Assembly (NCBI RefSeq): GCF_002196705.1
Contig: NZ_NADJ01000040.1
Span: 186,001-250,000 of the forward strand
Direction of reading: 5' to 3'
DNA from: Desulfosporosinus sp. FKB
GTDB lineage: Bacteria > Bacillota > Desulfitobacteriia > Desulfitobacteriales > Desulfitobacteriaceae
Length of the DNA: 64,000 nt
Shown here: positions 55,037-63,581 of the stretch, one piece after another
How positions within the stretch are numbered: the stretch's first letter is position 1
Layout of the letters: every line of letters begins with the position of its first letter
Program-made: the position numbers and the translations under genes
Notes under the pieces: generated by a model
Told to the model about the DNA's origin: nothing
Seen by the model: only the letters and a program-made list of their open reading frames with translations
Database searches by the model: none

Positions 55037-55933
55037 ATGGGCATTTTGATAAGTAAAGATACGAAAGTCATTGTCCAAGGGATTACCGGACGTGAAGGAT
55101 CAGTTCGTACAAAATATATGAAAGAGTATGGAACTAAACTGATTGGCGGAACAAGCCCCGGCAAGGCGGGTGAAGAGATCCATGGCGTTCCCGTCTATAA
55201 CACGGTCAAAGAGATTGCGCGTGAACACGGGGAGATAGACTTCAGCGTACTCTTTGTCCCGGGAAGAGGGCTGAAAACCGCTGTTATGGAGGCGGCAGAT
55301 GCTGGAGTTAAATACATCATTCCTTGTGTTGAGGGAACGCCAATTCACGATATAATGGAAATGATTGCTTACGCTCAAATGAAGGGTTCGCGGGTCATTG
55401 GACCGGGGTCTATCGGAATTATTACTCCTGGAGAGGCGGTTGTCGGTTGGCTCGGAGGCAACGTCGACTGGGCTAATAAATTTTTCCAACGGGGCAATAT
55501 TGGAGTATTTTCCCGCAGCGGAGGACAGTCAGGGACGATTCCCTGGGTCTTACGGGAAGGCGGTTTTGGCGTAAGTACCGTGGTGCATACCGGTACGGAA
55601 CCGGTACTTGGAACATCCATGGCAGATCTTCTTCCTTACTTTGAAGCTGATCCAGAAACAGCAGGGGTTGCTGTCTATGCTGAAATTGGGGGATCACAAG
55701 AAGAGGAATGTGCTGAAGTAATCGCCTCAGGCCAGTTTACTAAGCCCTTCGTTATCTATGTTGCCGGCGCCTGGGCTCCAGAGGGACAGCGCTTTTCTCA
55801 CGCTTCCAATATTGTCGAGCGTGGACGGGGTTCGGCCAAAAGCAAAATAGATGCGATTACAAAAGCAGGCGGCTATGTTGCTGAAACTCCAACGGATATT
55901 CCTAAAATCTTATGGGAGAAGATTAAGTCATAA
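55037..55933 (+). CDS. Succinyl-CoA synthetase alpha-like subunit (CoA ligase)
   Basis: The 298-residue protein has the CoA-binding Rossmann domain (VIVQGITGREGSVRTKYMKE, GGTSPGKAGEEIHGVPVYN) and ligase domain (FSRSGGQSGTIPWVL, GTEPVLGTSMADLLPYF). The phospho-histidine is kept as H255 in QRFSHASNIVERGRG, so the two-step phospho-enzyme mechanism is possible. ATG at 55037 has GAGGGA upstream. The substrate acid is not predictable from this sequence. A terminator follows. Confidence 0.9.
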   Translation: MGILISKDTKVIVQGITGREGSVRTKYMKEYGTKLIGGTSPGKAGEEIHGVPVYNTVKEIAREHGEIDFSVLFVPGRGLKTAVMEAADAGVKYIIPCVEGTPIHDIMEMIAYAQMKGSRVIGPGSIGIITPGEAVVGWLGGNVDWANKFFQRGNIGVFSRSGGQSGTIPWVLREGGFGVSTVVHTGTEPVLGTSMADLLPYFEADPETAGVAVYAEIGGSQEEECAEVIASGQFTKPFVIYVAGAWAPEGQRFSHASNIVERGRGSAKSKIDAITKAGGYVAETPTDIPKILWEKIKS

Positions 55934-56008
55934 TACAATCCTTATCCTTAAATCTTCGAAAAATTAATCACGAGTTAAATTTCTAATTTGTCTAAGCCTT
56001 AAATAGTT

Positions 56009-56038
56009 ACTCTCATCAGAGATGATGGGAGTTTTTTT
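56009..56038 (+). terminator. Terminator after the ligase alpha subunit
   Basis: 10-base arms (56009-56018 and 56023-56032) with one wobble pair, 4-base loop GAGA, then seven T. Ends the sigma-54 operon. Confidence 0.88.
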
Positions 56039-56073
56039 ATCCAATTTCCTACCTTTCGCTAGGCGAAAAATAT

Positions 56074-58146
56074 TTATTGAAACATAGGAACAACCGTTAC
56101 TGTAGTCTTTGTTGAAACCCCGCTAGCCGAATCCTTTGCAGTTATCACTAAAGAAGGAATAGAGAGAAGATCATAATTTGTTTTCGGGGTTAAAGTAAGT
56201 AAACCGTTGTTCCATGTTATTTTACATTCCGCACAATCGCTTTCAAATACAATCCCCTGAGCGAGGGGAGAATTTGTAATATCGTTTCCATATTGATCTG
56301 TTACAATATAGGTTAAATATCCAACTCCGTCAGTAGGTGAAATGCCTGTCCTAGGAGCAATACTAATTTTCGCGATTTTGGAGCTTTCAGCTTCGCTTGA
56401 GGATCCAGGTTCAGCTATTTTTAAGGTTGAGCTTGTCTTTTCACCCGTTACTTTATCAGTAAGCGTGATCGAAATAGGTTTATCCATGTCGGAAGCAGAA
56501 TTATAGTGGATTGCACCTATTCCCACTAATGGATTGAAGGTTATTGATGCACCGAGAGAATTCGTGACCTCTAGCTGAGAAACAGGAATAGCTTCAGTGA
56601 TTTCCAAGTTGTTATTTGTTAGTAACCTGTAATGAAATATGGCAGTCTTATCTCCTGCTTTCGTTAATGATCCTGAAGCAAAAGCAATTTGCTCAATCTT
56701 CTTATCAATATCTTGTTTCCAAGAGTGTATATGCCCTAAATTTTCGGAGACGTCCACACCTGTGAGTTTGTCTTGCAATTTAAGGATTATATCTTTGTTC
56801 GTATTATAGGAATCATATCGAAAGTTACATGATCCTGTAACGGGATCCAAACTTATTATAGAATTCACAGATGAACTCAAAGCAATTTGAGAAGACGGAA
56901 TTTTACTAGTAATATCTTGGCCATATTTATTAAATATCTGATATTGTAATTGATCTGTTAAGAGAAAGGAGATTTGAGCAACTGATAAATCATTATCATC
57001 TACTGTTGTTTTATTCTGCGCCTCCAACTGCGCTTCTGATTTGCATAAATTGAGCGAAGCTGTTGCCCCAACATCTGTCTTATATAAGAGCTTGACCATG
57101 ACACTTTTATCCGTGTCCGTGAAATTATAATTTATTGTTCCTGTACCTGTTAAAGGATCCAAAGTGACATCAGCTTTTGTCGATCCTATCCAGGCAGTCG
57201 CAGTAATATCAGTGGCGGGAATTTGATTTGTAATCGTTGCATAACCGTTATCTAGGATCTTGTAACTAAAAGTCGCTGTTTTATCATCAGTTTTCAGAGC
57301 ATTATTCGAAGGAAACAATACTTTTGCTGGTTTGACAGCATCTTCATCCTGGTCTGTTTCCTCGATATCATTGGGATTTAAAACAGCCGTTGTTCCCGTC
57401 AGCTGATCAACCAATGTAATAATTAACGGTTTATCGCTGTCAGACGAGCTATCAGTTATTGTTCCGGTCTCTGTTAATGGGTCCAATGTTATTTTTGAAC
57501 CGGATGATGATGTTGCGGTAATCTGATCATCAGGGATTGAATTAGTAATATCGATACCGTATTGATTTAATGCCTGGTAGGTAAATGTGTAAGAATCTTC
57601 ACCTGTTTTCTTCAAAGTAGTTGTCGTAAAAATTATTTGAGAGAGCTGATGGTCATTATTCTCAGCTTTCAAAAGTTCAGCAAGATCAGAAGCTTCGGCA
57701 GCGCTGTTATCATTGATGCCTTCAATTACAGCAAATTGGGAGGCTACCCGAGTTATGCTGTCACCTAAGGCAAATGTTATCGTCTTCTTAGGATCGGCCT
57801 GAGAATTAAGGGAAATTTCGCCCGTTTGACTCGCAGGGTCCAGAGTAATTGTTCCGTCCTTTAAAGCGGTAATTATTTGCGAGGCCGGTATCTGCTGAGT
57901 AATTACTACTCCGTATTTATTATCTATTTCGTATTTAAAGGTGAAATGAGTTTTATCTTTTTGTACCACATTAACAATTTCAATAGAGGCAACTACGTGA
58001 TCCTCTCTAGCTTGGGCTTGGGCTTGAGCTTGAGCTTCGACTTCTGATGCACCTAATTGCCTAGACTCCCCCGCAAAAGCCGATGTTGAGTACAATAACG
58101 AAAATAACAGTATCGGGAGAAAAATTAATATTCTGATTTTTTTCAT
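56074..58146 (-). CDS. Secreted protein with about six tandem Ig-like repeats
   Basis: A 690-residue exported protein. Signal peptide: KKIRILIFLPILLFSLLYST with cleavage near SAFA-GES. After a short AQAQAQA stretch come about six repeats of roughly 100 residues with a common pattern: a strand such as KIAKISIAP or AKVLFPSN, a D.YGxxITxxIPxxxI segment, then ITLDPxTGxGxI and KPxxITLxDxxTG. The fold is probably beta-sandwich (invasin/Ig-like). No cell-wall anchor, sorting motif or SLH domain is visible. ATG at 58146 follows AGAGGT. Function unknown. Confidence 0.8.
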   Translation of the reverse strand: MKKIRILIFLPILLFSLLYSTSAFAGESRQLGASEVEAQAQAQAQAREDHVVASIEIVNVVQKDKTHFTFKYEIDNKYGVVITQQIPASQIITALKDGTITLDPASQTGEISLNSQADPKKTITFALGDSITRVASQFAVIEGINDNSAAEASDLAELLKAENNDHQLSQIIFTTTTLKKTGEDSYTFTYQALNQYGIDITNSIPDDQITATSSSGSKITLDPLTETGTITDSSSDSDKPLIITLVDQLTGTTAVLNPNDIEETDQDEDAVKPAKVLFPSNNALKTDDKTATFSYKILDNGYATITNQIPATDITATAWIGSTKADVTLDPLTGTGTINYNFTDTDKSVMVKLLYKTDVGATASLNLCKSEAQLEAQNKTTVDDNDLSVAQISFLLTDQLQYQIFNKYGQDITSKIPSSQIALSSSVNSIISLDPVTGSCNFRYDSYNTNKDIILKLQDKLTGVDVSENLGHIHSWKQDIDKKIEQIAFASGSLTKAGDKTAIFHYRLLTNNNLEITEAIPVSQLEVTNSLGASITFNPLVGIGAIHYNSASDMDKPISITLTDKVTGEKTSSTLKIAEPGSSSEAESSKIAKISIAPRTGISPTDGVGYLTYIVTDQYGNDITNSPLAQGIVFESDCAECKITWNNGLLTLTPKTNYDLLSIPSLVITAKDSASGVSTKTTVTVVPMFQ

Positions 58147-58578
58147 GGTTATACCTCTACCTCCGCATTATTATTACGTATACTTAGGACATCAACTTAT
58201 TCCAAGATGATATTCTTCTGTATTGTCGGATAGCAAATAGTTAATCTAATTCGTATCATATGAACGGAATTCTCCCTCCCTTCTATTGGGCAATCCATTA
58301 ATCCGGTCCCATAATATAGAGTGTTTGACATAGTTAAGAGGTTACATAGAAATTTATTAGAAATTTATTAAATTTTTATTAACATTTATAATGATATCAG
58401 TTACCATTAAACTTCATCATTTAACTCGAATACAGAATCTGTCACTTACTAATATTTATTTCGACCCAAAGCAAATAATTTCCTTCTCGAAAATATAATT
58501 ATGAAAATAAGGAAATTTAATCCATATGCTCAGAATTAATAAGAGGACGCCGAAGCGTCCTCTAAATGGTAAAATTTC
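58147..58578. other. Intergenic region between the repeat protein and the VOC gene
   Basis: About 430 AT-rich bases with no gene. Holds the terminator of the VOC gene at its right end and should hold the promoter of the secreted protein, not clearly placed. Confidence 0.45.
58542..58563 (-). terminator. Terminator after the VOC gene
   Basis: Perfect 9-base arms (agaggacgc/gcgtcctct) around a 4-base loop; the minus strand continues TATTAATT. Lies 15 bases after the VOC stop codon. Confidence 0.75.
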
Positions 58579-59046
58579 TTACAAGCTTTGCTTACATTTT
58601 TCCACAAATTCAATAGGATGTTGGATGATTTTAGAAGTTTCTTCAATCGAATAGCCCTTAGCAAGATAACGTCTGGCAATAACCGCCATAGACTCACCGA
58701 TTTCAATCATGTGATAGTCAGGATCATATATACGAACTACTCTTTGCTGCCATTCATGTTTCTTCGGCAGATGAACGTATTCAATTGACTCATAAGCACT
58801 AAGCTTTACAATAAACTCCTCAAAATCCTCAACCTCAAAATACAATTCCATATTATTAGATTTTTTAATAACTGATCCTGACGATAAGTTTGTCAACCAG
58901 GCAAAATCCTCTTGAATAGCGAAACCGCCGCTAAAGGTTACATTTTTGCCCAAATCAAGAACAACTTCTTGATCAAATAGGTCTTTATAAAACTGTTTAG
59001 ACTTTTCAACGTTCTTTACAGCTAGAAGAGCCAACTTAAACTCCAT
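58579..59046 (-). CDS. VOC (glyoxalase/bleomycin-resistance) family protein
   Basis: A 155-residue protein with the beta-alpha-beta pattern of VOC enzymes: KLALLAVKNVEKSKQFYKDL near the start, and VVRIYDPDYHMIEIGES in the second half, where the His/Glu positions often bind metal. The last 40 residues (RRYLAKGYSIEETSKIIQHP) look like an added helix-turn-helix-like helical tail. ATG at 59046 has AGGAG 8 bases upstream. Substrate unknown. Confidence 0.85.
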   Translation of the reverse strand: MEFKLALLAVKNVEKSKQFYKDLFDQEVVLDLGKNVTFSGGFAIQEDFAWLTNLSSGSVIKKSNNMELYFEVEDFEEFIVKLSAYESIEYVHLPKKHEWQQRVVRIYDPDYHMIEIGESMAVIARRYLAKGYSIEETSKIIQHPIEFVEKCKQSL

Positions 59047-59075
59047 CCCTAACACTCCTGACCTTTAATCTGATT

Positions 59076-59972
59076 TTAATCATTCTCAGACGGTGGATAT
59101 TTTGTCATTGATGTGAGTCCAGTAATTGTTCCTAAGCCCATCGTCTCAACTGCGGTACTTGGTACGACCACCAAAGCTCCTTTTTCTTTAAGTCCCTCAT
59201 AGAGCATGTTCATAGCCCTAAGATGCATTGCGACAGGGTTATTCTCATAAGCTTTTGCAGCTTCCGCAAATTTGGCAGCGATTTCTGTTTCTGCTGTTCC
59301 TAAAATAACCCTTGCTTTACGTTCCCGTTCAGCCTGAGCTTCTCGAGACATTGCATCCTGCAGATTTTTAGGAATAATGACGTCGCGGATTTCTACCGAC
59401 TGGACCGAAACTCCCCAGGGTTCAGTACGAAGGTCAATTATCCTCCGCAATTCTTCATCAATATTCTCCCTACCAGCTAACATTTCGGCAAGTTGAGTCT
59501 TGCCTATAATATCCCGAAGAGCTGTTTGAGCCGCCCAGGTTACTGCATCTTTGTAGTTTTCCACTTCTAAGGCGGCTTTTTCCGCATCCCATACCATCCA
59601 GAAAAGTACGGCATCAACATCAACTGGAACTGTATCCTTAGTCAAGGTTTGTTCGGCATTAAAAGTAGTCGTTATTATTCTTTGATCAACCCAGCTCGAG
59701 ACGGAGTCAATTACTGGAATAATAAAAAACAGTCCTGGTCCAGACAATTTATGAAACTTACCCAATCTTAAGACTACAGCTTTTTCCCACTGACTGGAAA
59801 TTTTTATCGCAGACGAAACCAGAGCACCTAAGAAAAAAGAACTAACAACAAACAGTGGCATCTCAAAAATGATACCCGTTATTAAACCAAATCCAAAAAT
59901 AATAATAAACAAAGCAATGGCAAGCGGAGGTACTCTAAAGGACAAAAAACTGCCAAAATTTAAATCTTTCAA
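59076..59972 (-). CDS. Slipin (SPFH/Band 7) membrane protein
   Basis: Slipins are stomatin-like scaffold proteins. The 298-residue protein has two close N-terminal membrane segments (about residues 14-55), then the SPFH domain: VVLRLGKFHKLSGPGLFFII, SVSSWVDQRIITTTF, TKDTVPVDVDAVLFWMVWD, RDIIGKTQLAEMLAGRENID, and the AEAEREARKARV-type SREAQAERERKARVI helix. It overlaps the GntR gene by 4 bases. A NfeD-type partner protease gene is not next to it. Confidence 0.93.
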   Translation of the reverse strand: MKDLNFGSFLSFRVPPLAIALFIIIFGFGLITGIIFEMPLFVVSSFFLGALVSSAIKISSQWEKAVVLRLGKFHKLSGPGLFFIIPVIDSVSSWVDQRIITTTFNAEQTLTKDTVPVDVDAVLFWMVWDAEKAALEVENYKDAVTWAAQTALRDIIGKTQLAEMLAGRENIDEELRRIIDLRTEPWGVSVQSVEIRDVIIPKNLQDAMSREAQAERERKARVILGTAETEIAAKFAEAAKAYENNPVAMHLRAMNMLYEGLKEKGALVVVPSTAVETMGLGTITGLTSMTKYPPSEND

Positions 59973-60349
59973 ACGTCTCCACTCCTCTTCATTTTTTTCT
60001 CAATGGCATTCAGTAATTCCGTCGGGGAAAAACCTAGGGCGGAAGCCTTAATGATAAAATCATCCATTAGTTCATTCAGGCTACTCTCCTTTATCGTGGT
60101 ATCGATTTTTGGATGATCCTTAACAAATGTTCCTTTGCCTTGTTTTGTAGACAGTACCCCCTCGCTTTCTAACTCTAAATAAACCCGGGAAACCGTATTG
60201 GGATTAATTTTTAACTGCACTGCAAGTTGACGGACAGTAGGCAACTGTGAACCTGCGAGAAATTGACCAGTCGCAATAGCAAGTTTTATTGCCTCTTTAA
60301 GCTGAATATAGATTGGGATTCGGCTATCAGAATTTAGTTTGAATGTCAT
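59969..60349 (-). CDS. GntR family (YtrA-type) transcriptional regulator
   Basis: The 126-residue protein is a short GntR regulator: winged helix with PIYIQLKEAIKLAIATGQFL, LPTVRQLAVQLKINPNTVSR, VYLELESEGVLSTKQGKGTF, and a small C-terminal helical dimer region as in YtrA. Such regulators bind membrane-stress or antibiotic signals. It overlaps the slipin gene, and a perfect 20-base palindrome lies 24 bases upstream, so it likely controls its own operon. Confidence 0.92.
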   Translation of the reverse strand: MTFKLNSDSRIPIYIQLKEAIKLAIATGQFLAGSQLPTVRQLAVQLKINPNTVSRVYLELESEGVLSTKQGKGTFVKDHPKIDTTIKESSLNELMDDFIIKASALGFSPTELLNAIEKKMKRSGDV

Positions 60350-60373
60350 CTAAAACCTCCTTTCAGCTTCTAT

Positions 60374-60393
60374 TGTACTAATATATTAGTACA
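60374..60393. promoter_or_regulatory. Perfect palindromic operator of the GntR regulator
   Basis: TGTACTAATATATTAGTACA is identical to its own complement. It is 24 bases before the GntR start and within the probable promoter (TTAGTACA and TATAT elements are nearby). The symmetry and half-site spacing fit a YtrA-type dimer. Confidence 0.75.
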
Positions 60394-60538
60394 TTTATAT
60401 AACCTTGTCAAAGTACTTTTATTTTTGGTTTTCGTTACTTTAGGCTCATATATTTATGGTCTATGTCCGGTGGTGCATTCATGTAACTCGATATTTATAC
60501 GAATTATACTTCAAGAGTGAAAAAAGTATGAGATATGG

Positions 60539-60567
60539 TTTAATTCAGAACAAACCTGTTGTATAAT
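60539..60567 (+). promoter_or_regulatory. Sigma-A-like promoter for the larA-like gene
   Basis: TATAAT at 60562-60567 is a perfect -10; TTTAAT at 60539-60544 is a weak -35; spacer 17 bases. About 100 bases before the gene. The leader holds a palindromic acaccc/gggtgt site near 60628. Confidence 0.5.
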
Positions 60568-60668
60568 AGCAATAATACTCGTTAATTATTATATGATCAT
60601 TCGATAATTGAATTGATCTTAATCTATACACCCTATGGGGTGTTATGTTTTTAGGAGGTATTAAAACG

Positions 60669-61946
60669 TTGCATAGCTACAGACTTAAATATGGTGAGAC
60701 AGGAATTGAGGTTCAACTTCCGGAGGAAAATTTGATTAAGATTCTTAAAACACAGGAACTAACCCCAGTTCATAATATTGATCTAGAAGTTAATAACTTG
60801 CTGGAACAGCCAATAGGCTCTAAGCCCTTTAATGAGCTCTTCCAGGCAGGAGATAAGGTAACCATTGTTGTAAGTGACATCACTCGTCTTATTCGGCTCT
60901 CACAATATTTGCCTCCTGTTGTTGATCGACTTAACCAACAGGGAATTCCCGACAAAGATATTGTTGTCCTCGTGGCTACCGGAACTCATCGAGGAGGAAC
61001 ACCGGAGGAAAAGAAGCGAATTATTGGTGAAAACTTATTCAAGCGATTAGATGTTATTGATCACGATTGTGATCATTCAGAGATGGTGTATGTTGGAACG
61101 ACCTCCCGCGGAACTGAGGTAGAAGTAAATAAACTGGTCATCGACCGGAAGGTCATTTTAACCGGCGGAATTGTCCACCATTTGATGGCAGGCTTTGGCG
61201 GAGGCCGCAAATCTGTTGTTCCCGGAGTATCAAGCCGCAAAACCATTGCTCAGAATCATTTGCATTCTCTTGACCCTGAAGCAGAACAATCCAATCCGCT
61301 TATCGGAGTAGGAGCTGTTCTCAATAATCCCTTGCACTTAGATATGGTTGAATGCACAGAGTTTGTAAATCCTGATTTTCTTATCAATTCTATTATTGAT
61401 ACTAATGGAGATATCGCCAAGCTTGTCGGAGGGCATTGGCTTACCGCTTGGGAAGAAGGATGCCGATGGGCAGACGAAAAGTTTGGAGTTCCAATCCCTG
61501 AACTAGCGGATTTAGTCATTGCCAGCTGCGGAGGATTTCCTAAGGACATCTCTCTTTATCAATCAACGAAGTCATTATTCAATGCAGCTCTGGCCGTTAA
61601 ACCAGGAGGAACTATTCTCTTGCTTGCTGAATGCCGCGAAGGAGCTGGAGCCGACGAGTTCTTTAGCTGGAGTAATCCTTTAAAAAATGGTTGTCTTGAT
61701 CCCGAACTGCGCAGGAATTTCACCATACCAGGTTATATCTTCTATGCTGCTGTTGAATCTACCCGTAAGGCTAAAGTAATTCTCTATTCTTCAATTGCCC
61801 CCGAGCTTGTGGAACCCATGGGAATCCTTGGGACCAACTCTCTGGATGAGGCCTTTAAACTAGCTGATATTGCAAACCCGAAGTCTAAAACAATTATCAT
61901 GCCTTATGGCGGAAGCACCATCCCCTTAATTGATTCAAACGGTTAA
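60669..61946 (+). CDS. LarA-like (DUF2088) nickel-pincer lactate racemase family protein
   Basis: LarA racemises lactate with a nickel-pincer nucleotide bound to a lysine. The 425-residue protein (TTG at 60669, AGGAGGT 9 bases upstream) has THRGGTPEEKK, DHDCD, and GGIVHHLMAGFGGGRKSVVPG, including the lysine equivalent of the cofactor-bearing residue (K181) and the two histidines just before it (H170/H171). An ATG at 60645 gives eight more residues. Substrate may differ from lactate, as many homologues act on other 2-hydroxy acids. The cofactor genes larB/C/E are not in the window. Confidence 0.85.
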   Translation: MHSYRLKYGETGIEVQLPEENLIKILKTQELTPVHNIDLEVNNLLEQPIGSKPFNELFQAGDKVTIVVSDITRLIRLSQYLPPVVDRLNQQGIPDKDIVVLVATGTHRGGTPEEKKRIIGENLFKRLDVIDHDCDHSEMVYVGTTSRGTEVEVNKLVIDRKVILTGGIVHHLMAGFGGGRKSVVPGVSSRKTIAQNHLHSLDPEAEQSNPLIGVGAVLNNPLHLDMVECTEFVNPDFLINSIIDTNGDIAKLVGGHWLTAWEEGCRWADEKFGVPIPELADLVIASCGGFPKDISLYQSTKSLFNAALAVKPGGTILLLAECREGAGADEFFSWSNPLKNGCLDPELRRNFTIPGYIFYAAVESTRKAKVILYSSIAPELVEPMGILGTNSLDEAFKLADIANPKSKTIIMPYGGSTIPLIDSNG

Positions 61947-61999
61947 AGTCACCTAATTTAAGGTGCTGTGGAAACAAACCACAAACGGGTTTAAAGCTT

Positions 62000-62140
62000 T
62001 CGATCAAGGCTTGAAACTTTATCCGGTTTTTAAAACCCCCGCTTCTATAAGTGGGGGTGGGTTCTTCGTTAACTTCAGGTGAGGTAGAGTCCCCATGGTA
62101 AAGCCCCGATGTTCCGCTTAAGCTGAACGAGTTCACTAAG
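62000..62140 (-). repeat. Structured repeat, copy 2 (between larA-like gene and symporter)
   Basis: Reverse-oriented copy of the element at 54927. The shared 40 bases are 62140-62101. Then come about 65 bases absent from copy 1, including a hairpin (ccccc...ggggg, about 62034-62057). The shared TTAAAAACCGGATAAAG follows at about 62032-62014. It ends next to the symporter ribosome site. The layout of nested palindromes resembles an IS200/IS605 end or a miniature derivative, without any transposase. Confidence 0.75.
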
Positions 62141-62159
62141 ATAAAGGAGGATGGTAGGA

Positions 62160-63581
62160 ATGAACGTGCCCATGATTATTGTAGCACTCTATATCGTTGC
62201 TTTGTTTGCGATTAGTGCTTATGCTCGTAAACTTGCCGCAAAGGGGAAGGACGGTTATTTACTGGCAGGACGTCAGTTGACAACTCTTCTTGTGGCTGTA
62301 TCAATTACCGGTCTCGCCATTGGGGGAGCATCAACGATTGGTGTTTCTGAACAAGCTTACTCAGTGGGGTTAGCTGCAGGTTGGTACAATGTTGCTTGGG
62401 GACTAGGTGCTATTATTATGGGATTTGTAGCAGCAGGACATTATCGCAGGCTTAATATTACTACAGTTCCCGAAATGTTTGAGCGCTTTTATGATGCTAA
62501 AGGCAGAGTTATTAGTGTAGCGAGCCAAATCACCATTCAGCTCGTCATCACTTCACTTCAATACCTTGCCGGAGGAGCGATTCTTGCCTCCATGTTACCC
62601 TCAGTCTTCACCCTGAAAAGTGGTATGGTTATGAGTGCCGTAGTGTTTATCGGCATCACCTTTGTTGGCGGAATGTGGTCTGCAGGGTTAGCAAATATTT
62701 TAAATGTACTCCTCATCTATATCGGAATTACAGTCGCTGCGATTTTTACCGTAATTAGTCAAGGAGGAATCCATCAGATTGCCCTAAAACTTCCCCAAAG
62801 TGTTCCCTATTTTCATCCGGTTGCAGGCCTGGGTTGGGGTATCATTGTTGGCTGGCTTGCTGTAATGATTACCATGGGGATGTCAACCCAAAGTATCGTC
62901 CAAATCTCTTGTGGAGCTAAGGATATAAAGACTGCTCGCCGAGGCTTTGTCATCGGTGGAATGCTGATGATTCCAATTGGCTTTTTATCCGCGCTTATTG
63001 GAATGGCTGCCAGAGTTGCCTATCCTTCGATGAGTGCTACTTTAGCGATGCCTAAAATTATTATGAGTTTAAACCCTCTTCTCGCTGGGATTACTCTTGC
63101 AGCATTATGGGCGGCCGATGTGTCGACGGCAGGAAGCTTGTTGCTTGGTTCGGCAACCTTGTTCTCCCAGGATATCTATAAACGTTTTATCAACCCCAAT
63201 GTCAGCGAAAAACAATATGCACTGATCACTAAAGCATCGGTCATCATCCTTGGGCTCTTAACCTTTTTCTTAGCCATGAATGTGGCAGGGATATTAAAAA
63301 CCCTCATGGTTGGTCTTAGCCTGACAACAGCCTTCACTGTGGTCTTCTTATTTACTATTTTTGCCCCAGGGCTTGCACGTAAGAATTCAGCTTTCTTTAC
63401 TACCTTAGTTGGAGTCTTAGTCATTGTCCTGTGGCAGCTGGTTCCTGCCATTCGTGTTGTTTCCAATGTCATTTATTTTGAATGGATTGCCTGTGTCGGT
63501 ACGTATTTATTTACGGCCATCATCGATTCCAAGTCGGCAAATATAAACCCAGAATCCTTAGTGTCAACTTCAGAAATGTAG
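62160..63581 (+). CDS. Sodium:solute symporter family protein
   Basis: The 473-residue membrane protein has about 13 hydrophobic segments and SSS-family features: DGYLLAGRQLTTLLVAVSIT, GGASTIGVSEQAYSVGLAAG and WAADVSTAGSLLLGSATLFS (helix 8-9 region with sodium-site residues). The ATG at 62160 is 10 bases after GGAGG; an ATG at 62151 would touch it. Next to a LarA-like enzyme it likely imports a carboxylate or hydroxy acid. Substrate unknown. Confidence 0.9.
   Translation: MNVPMIIVALYIVALFAISAYARKLAAKGKDGYLLAGRQLTTLLVAVSITGLAIGGASTIGVSEQAYSVGLAAGWYNVAWGLGAIIMGFVAAGHYRRLNITTVPEMFERFYDAKGRVISVASQITIQLVITSLQYLAGGAILASMLPSVFTLKSGMVMSAVVFIGITFVGGMWSAGLANILNVLLIYIGITVAAIFTVISQGGIHQIALKLPQSVPYFHPVAGLGWGIIVGWLAVMITMGMSTQSIVQISCGAKDIKTARRGFVIGGMLMIPIGFLSALIGMAARVAYPSMSATLAMPKIIMSLNPLLAGITLAALWAADVSTAGSLLLGSATLFSQDIYKRFINPNVSEKQYALITKASVIILGLLTFFLAMNVAGILKTLMVGLSLTTAFTVVFLFTIFAPGLARKNSAFFTTLVGVLVIVLWQLVPAIRVVSNVIYFEWIACVGTYLFTAIIDSKSANINPESLVSTSEM

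Noticed and set aside
62000-62140. Transposase remnant
   Set aside because: No coding match to a transposase or TnpB was found in any frame; only end-like palindromes are present.
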